From: Scortum barcoo
Taxonomy: Eukaryota; Chordata; Actinopteri; Centrarchiformes; Terapontidae
Direction: 5' to 3'
Length of the DNA stretch: 64,000 nucleotides
NCBI GenBank assembly: GCA_023238725.1
Contig: CM041552.1
Location: forward strand, 12,315,147-12,379,146
The position numbers and the translations under genes are program-made. Shown piece after piece: positions 12,301 through 24,011 of the stretch. The notes beneath the pieces were generated by a model, which saw nothing but the letters and a program-made list of their open reading frames with translations, did not search any database and was not told the origin of the DNA. Within the stretch, counting starts at the first letter, position 1. Each line of letters begins with the position of its first letter.

Positions 12301-14875
12301 CCAGGAGTTGGTAGAGACCAAAAATAGAGCAAAAAGAGTCAGTATTAGACTTTTATTCATCAGGTGGCCACAAACTGAACTCCAAATGAATCTTAATGTT
12401 GCTCTGTTCCTGCTGGAAGTGTAAATCGCTAACAAGTTGACAATAAGAACTTCAGAGTCTTTATTAATAGTCATTGTTTTATTTACAGCATGTTTCCTCC
12501 GCCAAGGGGCAAATAAAGAAAAAAAAAACGGTTTAACGTTAGTGAGAGGTTGGTGTTTTGGACAGCTCAGTTCAGATGATCCAGCTTGTTGGGAATAAGC
12601 TCTGATCCATATTCTCAACCATTGGATGGTCTCCATACTGTGAAGTAGCTGCTTTCTAAACACAACAGGCTGCCAACACATGGCTGTATTAGTTTTGGAA
12701 ATGATGAAAGCTCATGCTTTAGCCATTAATTTACTTGAGGTACTTAGTATAAAAGCTTTACTACCTTGCAGATTAAGGCTGACTTCATGAGTTTCAGAGC
12801 CAAACCATTTGGCAGTTTTCTCTGTTGACCTTTCCAAAGACTCCCTCATCTTTCTTGAAGCCAGTTTAATGCAGAGAGCATGTTTCTCACAGCTACTCTA
12901 CATACAAATATCCAAACAAACTTGGAAAAAAAAAACAGGAAGTAGGTCAATGTGAGCAAATAAGGCCTTGGTTTGACTTTACAGTGTTTGACTCGAGCTG
13001 ACAGAAGCAACATGTTTGACAGCAGCAGACGACAGAAGCCAAAAATCTGCTGAGCTTAAGGCAAGAGTCTGCCCAGTGTCCACGGATGACATCCACAATC
13101 AGATAATGGCTTATAAGGGCCACAACAGAATTATGTCTCTGTCAGGGAGTTCAACTACAAGATGTAACCTCAATAAAAGTCTCTTTTATGCTTTATTAAA
13201 CTTCACTTATCTACTATTTGAATGCCTGTTTTTACTCATCAGAGTAAAAGTAATATAGAAAGTCCTGGATCCTCCTTTGTCGCTCAGACACTTAAAGATA
13301 AATACAAGTTGTAATGAGTTAAATAAAATCACAGCTACATGGACTGCTCTTCATTTTCTTAAGAGGCCTCAAGAAACCCCACAGAGACCAACCCTGAGTG
13401 CCATGAGCTTATAGTTCACCTTCTAGAAACTGCAGTGTGCGGAGTGGAGCATTGAATTATTTCATCTTCGGTGAATTCATAGAGAAGATAGCTTCCTCAC
13501 TTGTATAAATATTTAAGTAGATGAGCATTAATCCTGAGTCAGCGACTATTTTAGGAGAGTGCAACACTGTTGGAGGGTGCAAATCGACAGAGTGAAATAG
13601 AAGATCGCTGATGTGTGGAGCAGGGGTTTGAGGATGAGGTAAAAGTGCAGCAAATCGACAACTGAAGTGAGGCGGTAATCTCGTAGCCCCAATGCTTGAA
13701 ACACAGTATGACTGAAGTTAAAAATCTCTCCTCTTTTTGGATCAGTGTGCGCTCCTCTTTGACCAGACCTCATAACAAACAGTGAGGGAGCTGAACACAG
13801 TCCCTCTGCACCCTCGCTCTCTGTGAGATCTAACAGAATAATCGGGCTACTTTACTTCCCCTTCACTCCCAGGATCAATGTTGCGCTGTGGGTAATCCAT
13901 GCAAATATGTTTGATGTACTGGCGGTTTCCAAACACGACAGGCGGCGTCAGTCTTATGAGGGAGTCAACATGCCAACATGGGGTTTTTGGAGAGGGGGGT
14001 GGGGTGAGACAAAATCATCACAAAACATGAGGATAAATGAGAGGCTCTTAATCTCACAAATGAACTCAAACACCCTGAATTAAACGAACAAGATTTAACA
14101 TGTTCATTTGTGAGGAATAGACCTGCTAGTAGGGGAATTTTGTTGCCTTTGGAAAGGATGGGGCTGGTCAGATGGTTGGGGGCATTTGCACATTATTCCA
14201 AGATGGTTGCCTCCATTTCTAACCTTGTAGTGACATTTTTTAGTCAGCCTAAATACACACCAGGGCGCGGACATGTGAAGCAAGATACATATTGCAGTGT
14301 ATCCGTCCTTAAAAATTTGTCAAATCACTGTTGTTTTCTAGCTTTTTTCCAAAGGTTTGTTGACTGTAGCATTTTCACCAGGCGTGTCATGGCAGGATTG
14401 AAACCAAATGTAGGTGACAGATCATTGATCATTGATTTTAAATGATGCCGTACAGTTAAGTGTGCAAGCAGGTGCAGGTTTCCAGAAAAATACCACGAGG
14501 CAGGCCAGACACAGAACAACAAGCAACACAAACATGTGGGGTGTAACTGATGAGGGAAGTGGACGCAGGTGAGCAGGCGGGCGGGGAAAGTCAGGTAACT
14601 GCAGGGCTGATGACAGAAGTAGAGCAGACGGGTGGGGCAGTCAGGTGAAAAGAGGGAAAGTCCAAGGAACTCTGGGGGGGAAATTGCAGTGGAGAGATCT
14701 GGGGAAGGAGCAGAGAGTCAGAAGGACAAACTACGACAAAGTGGGGCATATCTGGAGTTTCTAACTCCCACTCATTCGCAACAAAGGGGCTGGAGCATTT
14801 TTTTCTGGCTCAGTTGCCTGAAATTATGATCTGAATGAAATGTGTAACTGGCTGGTGGCTGTAACCTTATACAGA

Positions 14876-14947
<72 letters not shown>

Positions 14948-16800
14948 CATAGAGAGAGAGAGAGAGAGAGAGAGACTGGCATCAATCTTCTCATCCAACT
15001 CTTGGCAAGAAAGCGAATAAGCAGGTTTCCCAAAATGTCCAACTACTACTACTTACCTCAAGTCATTCAGGGTGTAGGATTCCTGTCCCCCAAAATCCCC
15101 ACAAATGTACATTGCTTAATGTCAGCTCCTCTCACCTTAAATCCTCTCATCCTGTATTCTTGTAACATCAATAATACTATCTAAAACAGTCAATAACTCA
15201 TTTGTAAGGCTGGTCCCAGCATGTGGAGGCCTTTGAGACGCACGCAGCCAAACATGAGCAATAAGAGCGAGTTAATTACGGCGGTTTTTGACGCCATATG
15301 GAGCTGCATTAGTCTTCCACTACAGTGACGCACAATCAAAGAGATCATCTGCACCACTTGTTTCAAGTGAAATGTTACTTGATGACAAGTCTGTGCAATA
15401 ATAAATCACAGCAGTCATTATGTGTATTTCCTCCAAGGAAAAGAGCCTATTTTATATTACTTATGTGACATTTTGATTGATATAAGAGCTACTAAAACAC
15501 TCATCTGCTGCATTATGGGAGTGACAGCTTCCTCCAAACAGCATAGAAAAGAAATCCCTACAACAGCGATGAAATGAGGGGTTCAAGATGAAAAGCAGCG
15601 ACTTTTGAGAGACTGAGACACGAGAACAAGGGAGAAGGAGAAAGAAATGGATGTGCAAGGGGAAAGAGAGGATTAGAAAAGAGAGATGATAATGCAGGTG
15701 GTGGCTGTTGAAGGTGGAGCAAATGCTGTGTCATGTCAGTGCAGATAAAGGGAGCGTAGAGCCGAAGCCCTGTCCCTCTCAATAACACAGAAAGGCATTT
15801 GCTTTGGGTGGAGCTATTCTTAGTGGGCCTGGAGAGACCGGCTACACTGTCCGAGAGCCGTGACGTCAGCTTGTTGGATCGGATTTTGCTCAGTGTATGC
15901 TATGTGTGAGGCGATTTCATGATGATGACTGTGCACGGTTCATTTGACTCTAAATAAAACTGTTGCTGCAGGACTGTGACATTTGTTTAAAAAAAAAAGG
16001 TAGGGACAGTGAAAGGTGAGAGGGGGTTCAGGGCGGTCTTTGCTTGGAGGTGAGTGGCGGCGACACATGGCCGGGAAGAGGGTGGAGGGGTGTGGGACGA
16101 GGGACAAGATGGAGGAAGGAAATGAGGACGTGAGAGAGCATCAGTGAGAGTGATGGGTCTCTCCACCTGCCATTATCTTCCCGCAGAACTAATTACAAGG
16201 TGATGGACAGCAGACTAATCACCGCGGGCCACGAGTGGCTTTAAATTAGCCGGATCACGGTGTCGTGCCTGGTGTGATGGAGAGGGACAGGAAAGGAGAG
16301 GAGAGGAGAGAGTGGGTTGGTGGGGGGTCCAGAGGGAAGCTGAGGTGATGTAGAGAAGGAGAAGGAGTTAAAACATGTATCATAGAAGAGCAGAGGAGAG
16401 GAAAAGTGATAATTCACATCTTCCACTTCTCTTTATGTCTGTACCTTTTTTATATAGAAATTCTGTCATGATTTTCCCTCGGCTGTGTCTGGATTTTTTT
16501 TTTTTTTTGTCAGAGCTGTCTCTTTCTCTATCTCTGTCCTCCCTTGCCCCCTGTCTCTCTTGTCTTATTTCAGCTTCCTGCCTCTTTTTTTTTTATTCTC
16601 TCCCTCCCTCAAACCTCTCTCTTTCTTTTATTCCTCCCAGGCTTTGGCGCTCTGTCAGCTAAATGAAAGCGAGTCTCTGTGCAGGCTCTGTGTTTTTTTT
16701 TTTCTCTCAGACATGATGCTTCAGGCAAAGCGGTGGGGTTCCTGAGCATGTGTTAACCACTCCCACTCACTGCACCTCTCATTCGACATTCAAGCAACGG

Positions 16801-16842
<42 letters not shown>

Positions 16843-19800
16843 TCACAGTCTCACACTTGATAGCTGCTTTGCACCTGTTGGGTTGTTTTTCTGGGTTTAG
16901 ACATCTAAATACATTTTTCTATTCTGTTTCTTTCCAGTTTCCTGTGTTTTGTCTCCCTCTGCCCCTCTTTAAATCTGGCAGCAATACAGAGGTTCCACGG
17001 AAAGAGAAGGAGACACTTACACTCATGACGCTGACACTAAATGGCTCTGTGCTCACATCAAGTCCCTCATTAACACAAATCTATCTTGCCTGCACCACTA
17101 ATTTCCTTTTTTGCAGTCACATCTCATTATTTCTCCTTTCTCATCTCACATGTGCTAATAAAAAGCTGTGGGAACTCGGCATTTTAAATCAATTGGCAAA
17201 GTCAGCAAGCCCTATCTGATATTCTGTCAAAATCAGAGGAGGAATTTCAGTGAGGGCTCAAAGTTCAGGATCATCGAAGCAGCCCTGGAGGCTGGCAGGG
17301 TTTCAGGATCCTCTCACAGACACTTCAGCAGCATGGATACAATGGACTGAGTGCCTGATCACAGTGGTTCCCAACCTCTTTGGCTTGTAACCAGGTCTGC
17401 AGCTAATCATGATGTTCTTGATTAGTTTCTTTCGTTTGTCTAAAAAAAAAAAAAAAAAAAAAGGCTGCATCTAAGAAGTATTTTTGTTGTAGATTAATCT
17501 GCCGATTATTTTCTTGGTGATCAATTAATTGTTTGTCTATAAATCATTAGAAAATGGTGAAACATGGCATTTGATGTGATGACCTAATAAAATGTGGAGA
17601 AAAAAAATCATTTTTGAGGACCTGAAACAATCAAAGTTTTGGAATTACTGCTGGAAAATTCATTCAAACGATAAGGTGATTATCAAAAGAATAATAATTA
17701 TCACAGATTTTGGTTAATGATTGCAACTCTACTAAAAATGTCAGAATATAGTCAGAAAATTACAATTATAAATCCTTACAACTCAGGCACCCTGAAATAG
17801 CTTGTTTTATACAACCATCAATATAAAAGATATTCAAATTCTTTGTCATAAATGACAAAGAACAACAGCAAAATCTCACATTTGAGAAGCTGGCAGCAGG
17901 GAACGTAGATTACAAGACTAGTTTCTGCTACATGATGTATTGATAAATTAAATAATCACTAATCAAAACGAATCAGTTCTGCTCTGCTCATCACCGGTTG
18001 GCTGGTTGCATCGCCATACTAGAATTTTAATATTGCACAATTCTGCACAAACCTGAATCACATCAAATGCCAACATTTATCACATTTTTGCTCTGTGCAA
18101 TATCTGCACATGGCAACTGTGGTAAAAGATTGTAGTTATGGTAAATAAAATGTTGTAAGGATTGAGCAACAAAAACACTTGATGAGTCACAGGAGCCAAA
18201 TCCAATTTCCTAAATAAACATGCACAAACATTGCACAGTGTCCACTGACCACCACATCCTTACAATCTGCCTCAGTGCATCAACGCTTCCTGTACTGCCA
18301 CTGCACATTGGCACTGGGCGTAAATCATGAGGTTCGGGATTGTCTAACATGTATTTAATCTCTAGGTCTTAACCAAGCTGGTCTGCTGCTTGAGACCAGG
18401 TCAACCAAAGAGTGTAATTTAGAAGAAAAAAAGCAAAAATTAGAAGAAAGCAACATGTTTTTGTTTTTTTGTCTTCCTGTCTTGTTAATCAATTTACATC
18501 TGCTCTGATTTGTCTCACTGTCCTTTTAGAGGGCCCTGATCTCCAGGTTTGTCACTGCTGCCTCTATTTTTTAATGACAACAAACAGGGGCCCTCAGGCT
18601 GGCGTGTCTCCGTCTCTTAGCAGCTGGGACACCTTGGCTCCACTGATACTGTTCTTCTGTTTTTATCGGTCCTCTGTCTGTCTGTGTCCCTGCCCAGCCT
18701 GCTCTGATGATCCCATCATTATCACACCCCTAATGCATCTCACCACACTCTACATTTCCTCTGGCATGCCATCCATCTGCCTAATGGGCCAGTAGGGCGC
18801 GGTCGGCCAGTCATCACTTGTGCACAGCGCTTTTGTGTGTGTGTTTTTGTGTATTTGTTCAGTCACGTATCTTTTTTTAACCATTGTTTGTCTCAAACAG
18901 TTCATTTAAAGTCATCTGTTTGTGACTCTCAGCATCTCTGTGTGTGATCGTGTTGTTAAGTTGTATCCAGCCCCTACTCGTTTACAGTCTCCTGGGTACC
19001 TGTGTTATTGTCTGTGTGTGTGTGGGTGTGTGTGTGTGTTATCTGTTTGTAAAAGTGCGAGTGCCAGTGAACTCTCTAACTGCGTCAGCCATTAGGCCAT
19101 TATGGACTGTAACTGAAACCTCTGAAAGCTCCGCTCTCGTCCACTGCTGGAGGGCGATGATGGATGGGCGTGCGTGGAGGGATGAGAGTAGTCATGTCGT
19201 AGCCGGACGGTTGTAAAAACAAATAGAGGAGTGGAGTGTGTAGAGAGGTGTGCTGGAGAGGTAGAGGGCATCTGAGGCGATTCCCACTGTACCGGGCAAA
19301 GCAGAGTGATGATCACCGGAGACGGGAAACAGCTTCGACCTTGCAGCTCTGCTCCAGGCTGAGTCATGAGCTGAAAAATAAGAGGATTGTCAGCCTCGCT
19401 TTTGTTCTTCATACCATTAGGGTGTGTTCATCCCTCTAATAATGAAGGTATTAATGCATTTTATAACATATTTCATGCAAGAAAGGCAGCTTAGAGGGCT
19501 TGTCACAGATAACGATAAACAGTAATACAAACGGCCAACTAAAGAATTAAAACATTTCAAAAGACAGCTTGAGAGAATGAACAGGGAGGATCCAGATTTT
19601 AGTCCAATTCAGGGTCTTACAAATGTTGGAGGAGAATGTGATACCACTCGAACTCATCATTTTTATAATTAGCATTTTTCACTGATGACATTTTGGCATG
19701 TCACAATCAGAAAAGCATAGGTGTAGATTATTTATTTAAATATTTATTGGCTGATTTAACAGGGACAGTGCACATTAATAAACCAGAGTTTTCATCTGTA

Positions 19801-22800
19801 GTCCCTGGACAAATGTCACACTAAAAACAGAATATAAGATTAAAGTTAATGAGATCATTTATATGCATGCAGAGCAACAATAAAGAGCAAATATTAATGT
19901 CAGTAAAAACCATCATACAGGACAACATAATACCACAACATAATACCAGTCATTTAGAACATGCAACACTATTATACAAAATATACAAATCAATGAAATG
20001 TTGATAGAAATATGGACTGAATATGACAACATTATGCTGCATTATTAGACACTCATAGAAAAATGCAAAGCAGAAGACATGAAAAATAGATACGGTTTCA
20101 AAAATATACAAATCACTCTGACGCAGTAAAAGCAAAACCACAATAAGAGACATGCATGCAGGCACATGACAGCAGACAGACTGAGTACAGTAAGGTGCAA
20201 CTGATTTTTATTGCTCACAGAACTCAGTACTAAATTCATAAAAATTAATGAGGCTGAATCCCATTTAGCTGCTTTGATTTCATAGTCCTGCTGTTGGACA
20301 TGCTGGATCACTGACACAAGTATGTTCACATGCACGTGATCTTGAACATGAGAAACATGGTTATTTTTGTTTATAATAAACACAGTTTAGTTTCTGGCTG
20401 TCTGAACTCTGCCGCGCTGGTTTTGGGGAAAACAATCCATGATCCGTATCTTTATCAACCGTCAAGTTTTGCTGAGTGACTGCAATGTTATGTGAGTTGA
20501 TGGTGGTATCAGAGGATGTCCAGGTTAATGAAAACTAGGATGTTTACAGCCCCACATCACTACATTACATGTAGTTTCTTCTTACTATGACATGTCAAAA
20601 TGTCTTCTATAAATTTTCATTCTGTATTAACCATTATGCTGTTGATAATGTTTAGAGAAATGACGGATGAAAGGGCAGGTGTCCCCTGAGAATATTCAAA
20701 GTAATTATAATGTACCTGGATTGATGTTATGGGTATGAGTATTTTAAATAATGGTACATAGGTCAAAGCAGTTTAATTAATTAACATTTTCTAAATATAA
20801 TTGTATAATAATATATAAAAATATAAATCTAAGCACACTGTGTATACTGTATATAGACATACATACATATACTGTACATAGCCATCTACTTCATGTACAT
20901 AAAGTCATTCATTACATTGATTAATCAGTATTTATTCCAGCACTTGTTCGTTCTTGCTTTTAATACATATTGATTTAAGCATCCATTTTTTTCTTTATTT
21001 CTAACTATCTTTGCTCAGCTTTGTTGTCCTTGTTTATTAGCTGAGTGTAATTTTTTCTATCATCCTGAAGTCAGTCTCCTTGTATGTGAACACATATTTG
21101 AACACACATTTTAATTGCGTGCGATAGAGCAAAGTTCATGTCTGCAGCTGTTAGGCTTGAGGCGATGACTCAACACACATACACACAACACACTTCATGC
21201 ACACCACACACACGTGAAGCTACAACCACTGAATACAAAAACACATTGATCGTTATCGAATGAGTCCATCCCTTGATGTCCAGGATGAATTATTTAGTGT
21301 TTTGCACTTGCGTTGTGGACGGGCAAGGCCAGAGAGAGACAGGTAGAGGACCACTAACTGCTTTTAACACACTCCCCCTTCTCCTCACCCACAGGTCTCA
21401 CCTCCTCTCCTCTACATGTAAACCTCCTCGCCCTCCTTCTACTGCAGCCGTGCCCCTCATCCCTGCATCTCCCCTCACTCTCTCCACGTCTCTCACTCCT
21501 GACTCACCCTGCCTCCCAGCTAATAGTGCCTGACTCATGTTATTCACAGAGCTGTCAAGGGCAGACTCAGAGGAGGGATGGTCAGATCAGGGAGGGAAAG
21601 GGTGGGACGGGAGTCCTGGAGGAGACATGACAGCAGACATACAAGATGAAGGATGAAGGAAAATTATTTTTCATGTATCATCAGATAGATTAAGACATGG
21701 AGAAAAGGAAAAAGAGAGAAGTGAAGGGATGAAGTGAAGCAAAACCTCGAGAGGAATCATGTTTGAGTGATCAGATATCTGATCCATCAGCAGACGTTTA
21801 AAAGCTTTGGTGGACTAAAAGCTGTGTGTGTGTGTGTGTCTTTACTAATGAAGTTAGCCTTTAGCTGCTGAGAATCGCCACAGCAAAGTGCTACATCCAT
21901 AGAAATATATAATTGCACTTTATGGCACTTTTCAACTGTTAAAGAGCCAGCCGCTCCAGGTTTAGATCGCTCTGCTCTCATCTCATCCTGAAGGACCTCT
22001 GCGGTATCTGTCGCTCACTTGATCTCTGCATCCCTGCCCCCCTTTTCCTCGTCCCTGCTGCTGCCCTCGCTGCTTACAACACACCTGCTACGTCAGGGAA
22101 ATGAGACTTAAGCATCCTCACCGCAGCACGCCATTCTCAAGCTGAATTTTCTCTTATTCTACTATTTTTGCGTGTCAAGCTCAACAGCAGCATGTAGGGA
22201 CGTTAACTCTCCTGCCCCAAGGCTCAAACTGCTTGCATGACTTTTTTTGTCCTCGCAACACTGTGAGACATTAGTATTGTCTATTTATAGTCAGCTCACT
22301 GCCATCCTGAGGAAGTACTGTGGAGGCTAAATTTCACTGTGGCTCTATTAAAAGGCACAGAGATGTCAGCTAAATATCCCCGTCTTTGTTTCACGCTCAC
22401 GGGATGTGCTTTGTCGTTTAAACGTCACAGAATGAGACTGGATGTGTATTTACATGGACGAAAGCGTTATTGCGGTAAATCTTTTGAGCATTTCCAATGT
22501 ACATGCAACTGATGTGTCCCCTTTCTTCCTCCCCGCAGCGTGCCTGTTGCAGTCAGAGCTGGTAAATTATGAGAGAGTGAAGGAGTACTGTCTCAAGGTG
22601 CTGAGCCACCAGAGAGACCACTTCAAGGCCATGTACCGTGCCGGCATCGCCTTCTATCACCTGGGTGACTACGAATGTGCCCTGCGCTACCTGCGTGACG
22701 CCAAGAACCGCGAACCCACAGGTGAGGACGAGCTCTGTGTTCAGTGACACCCACATAGAAAATAGAGGGAGATGGTTTTACTGTTGAAGCATGTTCATGT

Positions 22801-24011
22801 AAATTACAGTTTTAAGTGGACAGCCTGAGCTTCTTTCTGTAGGTACCACTGAACACAATAAGGTGTTATGTTTTGGTATTTTTTAATTTATTGATTATTT
22901 TTATCTGAATTAACAGAGTTTGACTAACACGGAGGGAGCTGATATTGTACAATTTAATTTCTGAGATGATTATTGATTTTTTTTTTGTATCTCATTATGT
23001 TTACATGTAACAATGTTTTTGGTTAGCTAAATATGACAGATAATACAGGTTTTGGGATTTCCCCTGCAAAATTTTGTATTCCTCACAGTATGGAGAAGAG
23101 TTTGAAACATTATTTCAAGTGTAAATGAACAATTAGCCAAATTATTAAAATGTGAAAATTAAGTTAGTACATTTTAGAGACCCTCTTTTTGGATAGTGAT
23201 CAAACTTTTCTAAGGGCACTCATGACCTTTTTTTAATTCAGGCTATAGCCCTTTGTTCCCATAAAAGCTTTTTGAAGTCTTTTTGTTGTTTACATTTTAA
23301 AAACAATGGATGTATTCTTGAGTCCTTATAAACAAATTGAAGGGTTTCCCATGAGGTTTCCTCTTAAAACATTTGCACAGATGATTTGAAACCCACATTG
23401 TTTACATCCATATTTGCTTGCCAGTGGTCTTCCTCCTCCCTGCCTCTGTTGGCACATCACTACTTTTCTTCACCAGCAGGATATCATGGTACTGCTGGCA
23501 GGACTGTGCACCAAAGTTGCAGAGTTTGTAGCCTGTCAGCTTCTCCACAAGAGTTTTTCATCTATTCTGATGAGTCAACAAGCTTTAAATAAATATAACA
23601 GAGCAGTGATAGCTACTGCAAGCTGTTTTTAATGTGTGAACACACAGGTGATGCTTTCCTCCTTATAGGTTGCAATTTGGGACTTACAGCTTTACTTTAT
23701 TAGATATTTTCTGAAATGTCAGTGGGGAAAATAAGTGACTTTGGCCACATTTTAGCTCTGCCATAACCAAAGTCTGTCGCTGTGCCTTTGTTTTTCTGAC
23801 ATGAAAGAAGCCTAAATTTACTGCATCGACTGTCGAAGTTGAGATGTGGCTTCTTTTTATCTGAATATTGCTGTCTGAATATTGCTGTCTGACATTACAC
23901 TCTCTCTCCATCACAGACACCAACGTGCTGCGGTACATCCAGCTGACAGAGATGAAGATGAGCAAGAGTGGACAGCGGGAACGAGAGAGCGGCAAAGAGA
24001 CCCAGGGCTAA
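1885..24011 (+). CDS. ttc9b: ttc9b, tetratricopeptide repeat protein 9B (complete gene, three coding exons)
   Basis: Joining 1885-2254, 22539-22721 and 23917-24011 gives 648 bases: 215 residues plus TAA. Both introns are GT..AG and both are phase 1. The protein has an Ala/Gly-rich N-terminus (about residues 20-38), then three TPR-like helical pairs: roughly 50-83 (FKAEGHRCYKEKKFREAIG), 111-150 (ESTEIECYDSLTACLLQ) and 152-185 (YRAGIAFYHLGDYECALRYL). A polar C-terminus follows. Length and exon layout suit the TTC9 family (about 170-240 aa). TTC9B is preferred over TTC9 because of ECYDSLTACLLQSELVNYE, AEG.RCY.EKKF and LRYIQLT.MKM, and because of the neighbouring map3k10. TPR proteins of this family are small cytoplasmic adaptors; TTC9B itself is mainly brain-expressed in mammals and its biochemical role is poorly known. 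The start at 1885 is chosen for its better context; 1795 remains possible. Confidence 0.93.
2877..3058 (+). repeat. Dispersed repeat family B, diverged copy
   Basis: GTCAGGAAACGTCCATCACA ... CCTCACACTGGAGAAACTGG ... TCAAGTAATCAGCTGATTG follow the same order as the copy at 17740-18000 (CTCACATTTGAGAAGCTGG). I recognise it as a frequent A/T-rich fish repeat. Diverged and without clear ends. Confidence 0.5.
4470..4790. repeat. Dispersed repeat family C, copy 1
   Basis: See 42140-42400. Shared phrases centre on 4660-4715. No coding content. The identity is by eye and moderate. Confidence 0.4.
5440..5720. repeat. TG-rich imperfect microsatellite region
   Basis: GTGTGTGTG runs interrupted by T, A and C over about 280 bases, with a short non-repetitive centre (5590-5640). 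It generates spurious Val/Cys-rich open frames. Confidence 0.85.
5745..6170 (+). repeat. Family A copy with family B nested inside
   Basis: The left end (AACTACAGTACATTTACTCA ... TTAGTATTTCCATTTT) and right end (AATAATACTTTTACCAAAGT ... TTGTAATGAAGTATTTT) belong to family A. The middle (about 5925-6065, TTGATTAATCTTTTGATGAT ... GTTATTTGCAGCCCT) looks like a reversed family B copy. The nesting implies B inserted after A, or a shared composite. Confidence 0.5.
6310..6380. repeat. (CA)n(TA)n compound microsatellite
   Basis: CA units (6311-6331, one interruption) pass into TA units to about 6380 with two interruptions (TTTA and AAAT). Confidence 0.9.
9925..10510 (-). repeat. Dispersed repeat family F, split by a second repeat
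   Basis: CCATGTTAGCAGCTCAGTGA, GCTTTGAGCTAAATGCTAAC and ATCAGCATGGTAACATGCTC (9925-10015) and then GTGACAATGCTAACATGCTG and AATGTTCACCATCTTCG (10442-10502) are the reverse complement of the right part of the family seen at 51305-51610. The 10028-10430 stretch between them (GCCTGAATGATGCATATGCA ... TTTTTGGGCCACGTGGGGGA) I recognise as a different fish repeat, so this appears to be a nested insertion. Confidence 0.5.
12245..12500 (+). repeat. Dispersed repeat (family J)
   Basis: GCACATTTAGCAATGAAAGA, CCAGGAGTTGGTAGAGACCA and TTTATTCATCAGGTGGCCAC resemble a repeat I know from percomorph genomes. Only one copy is seen in this window, so the call rests on memory. The 146-codon antisense frame here is not a gene. 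Confidence 0.4.
14883..14975. repeat. (TA)32 and (AG)12 microsatellite pair
   Basis: An uninterrupted TA run of 64 bases (14883-14946), GCAT, then an AG run (14951-14975). A pure TA run of this length is slippage- and cruciform-prone and a likely length polymorphism. Confidence 0.95.
16803..16838. repeat. (AC)18 microsatellite
   Basis: Eighteen uninterrupted AC units followed by CTCACTCACAG. It lies in ttc9b intron 1. Confidence 0.95.
17358..18000. repeat. hAT-like terminus followed by two family B copies
   Basis: CAGTGGTTCCCAACCTCTTT at 17358-17377 matches the terminal motif of hAT-type fish and mammalian repeats. It is followed by A20 (about 17442-17461), a family B piece (GATTAATCTGCCGATTATTT ... 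GATTGCAACTCTACT, 17490-17735) and a second family B piece (AAATGTCAGAATATAGTCAG ... CACATTTGAGAAGCTGGC, 17740-17900). No second hAT terminus is found. Confidence 0.5.
22539..22721 (+). CDS. ttc9b: ttc9b coding exon 2
   Basis: The exon is 183 bases, phase 1 at both ends, encoding residues 124-184 from ACLLQSELVNYERVKEY to LRDAKNREPT. It carries the second half of TPR 2 and nearly all of TPR 3, including the canonical TPR pattern Y-R-A-G-x-A-x-Y-x-L-G-D-Y-x-x-A-L-x-Y. The acceptor is CCCCGCAG|CG after a good pyrimidine tract; the donor is ACAG|GTGAGG. This is the best conserved part of the family and settles the identification. Confidence 0.95.
22722..23916 (+). other. ttc9b intron 2
   Basis: A 1.2 kb A/T-rich GT..AG intron with no coding content. 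Near its 3' end a 14-base unit (CTGAATATTGCTGT) is tandemly repeated at 23861-23874 and 23875-23888. A likely branch-point CTGAC at 23889-23893 is followed by the pyrimidine tract and CACAG acceptor. Nothing else is recognisable. Confidence 0.8.
23917..24011 (+). CDS. ttc9b: ttc9b coding exon 3 (C-terminus and stop)
   Basis: The exon completes codon 185 (D) and reads TNVLRYIQLTEMKMSKSGQ, then a charged tail ending KETQG with TAA at 24009-24011. The TNV.RYIQLT.MK block is the conserved C-terminal signature of the TTC9 family. The short Arg/Glu/Lys-rich tail after it is variable between paralogues. Acceptor: TCACAG|AC after a CT-rich tract. Confidence 0.94.

Larger units (their letters stand above)
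2255..22538 (+). other. ttc9b intron 1 (20.3 kb), non-coding
   Basis: The donor is GTGAGA at 2255 and the acceptor a C/T tract plus GCAG ending at 22538. No coding exon inside it could be supported; the open frames are low-complexity or unrecognised. It holds TG/CA-rich tracts (5440-5720, 6310-6380, 16803-16838, 19015-19040), a TA/AG compound repeat (14883-14975), dispersed-repeat copies (about 2877-3058, 4470-4790, 5745-6170, 9925-10510, 12245-12500, 17358-18000) and a few non-repetitive, more GC-rich patches near 3780-4150, 9040-9200, 15830-15930, 16170-16265 and 19080-19350 that could be regulatory. The pyrimidine-rich stretch 16440-16700 is simple sequence. Confidence 0.8.

Noticed and set aside
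15861..15868. Perfect CRE palindrome TGACGTCA in ttc9b intron 1
   Set aside because: One exact 8-mer is expected by chance in about 65 kb. Without conservation or clustering it is not evidence of a regulatory site.
1885..24011. Calling the TPR gene ttc9 (TTC9A) because it neighbours an MLK gene
   Set aside because: The ECYDSLTACLLQSELVNYE and LRYIQLT blocks fit TTC9B better than TTC9 (which has DCYNSLAACLLQAELVNYE as I recall), and the kinase is MLK2.
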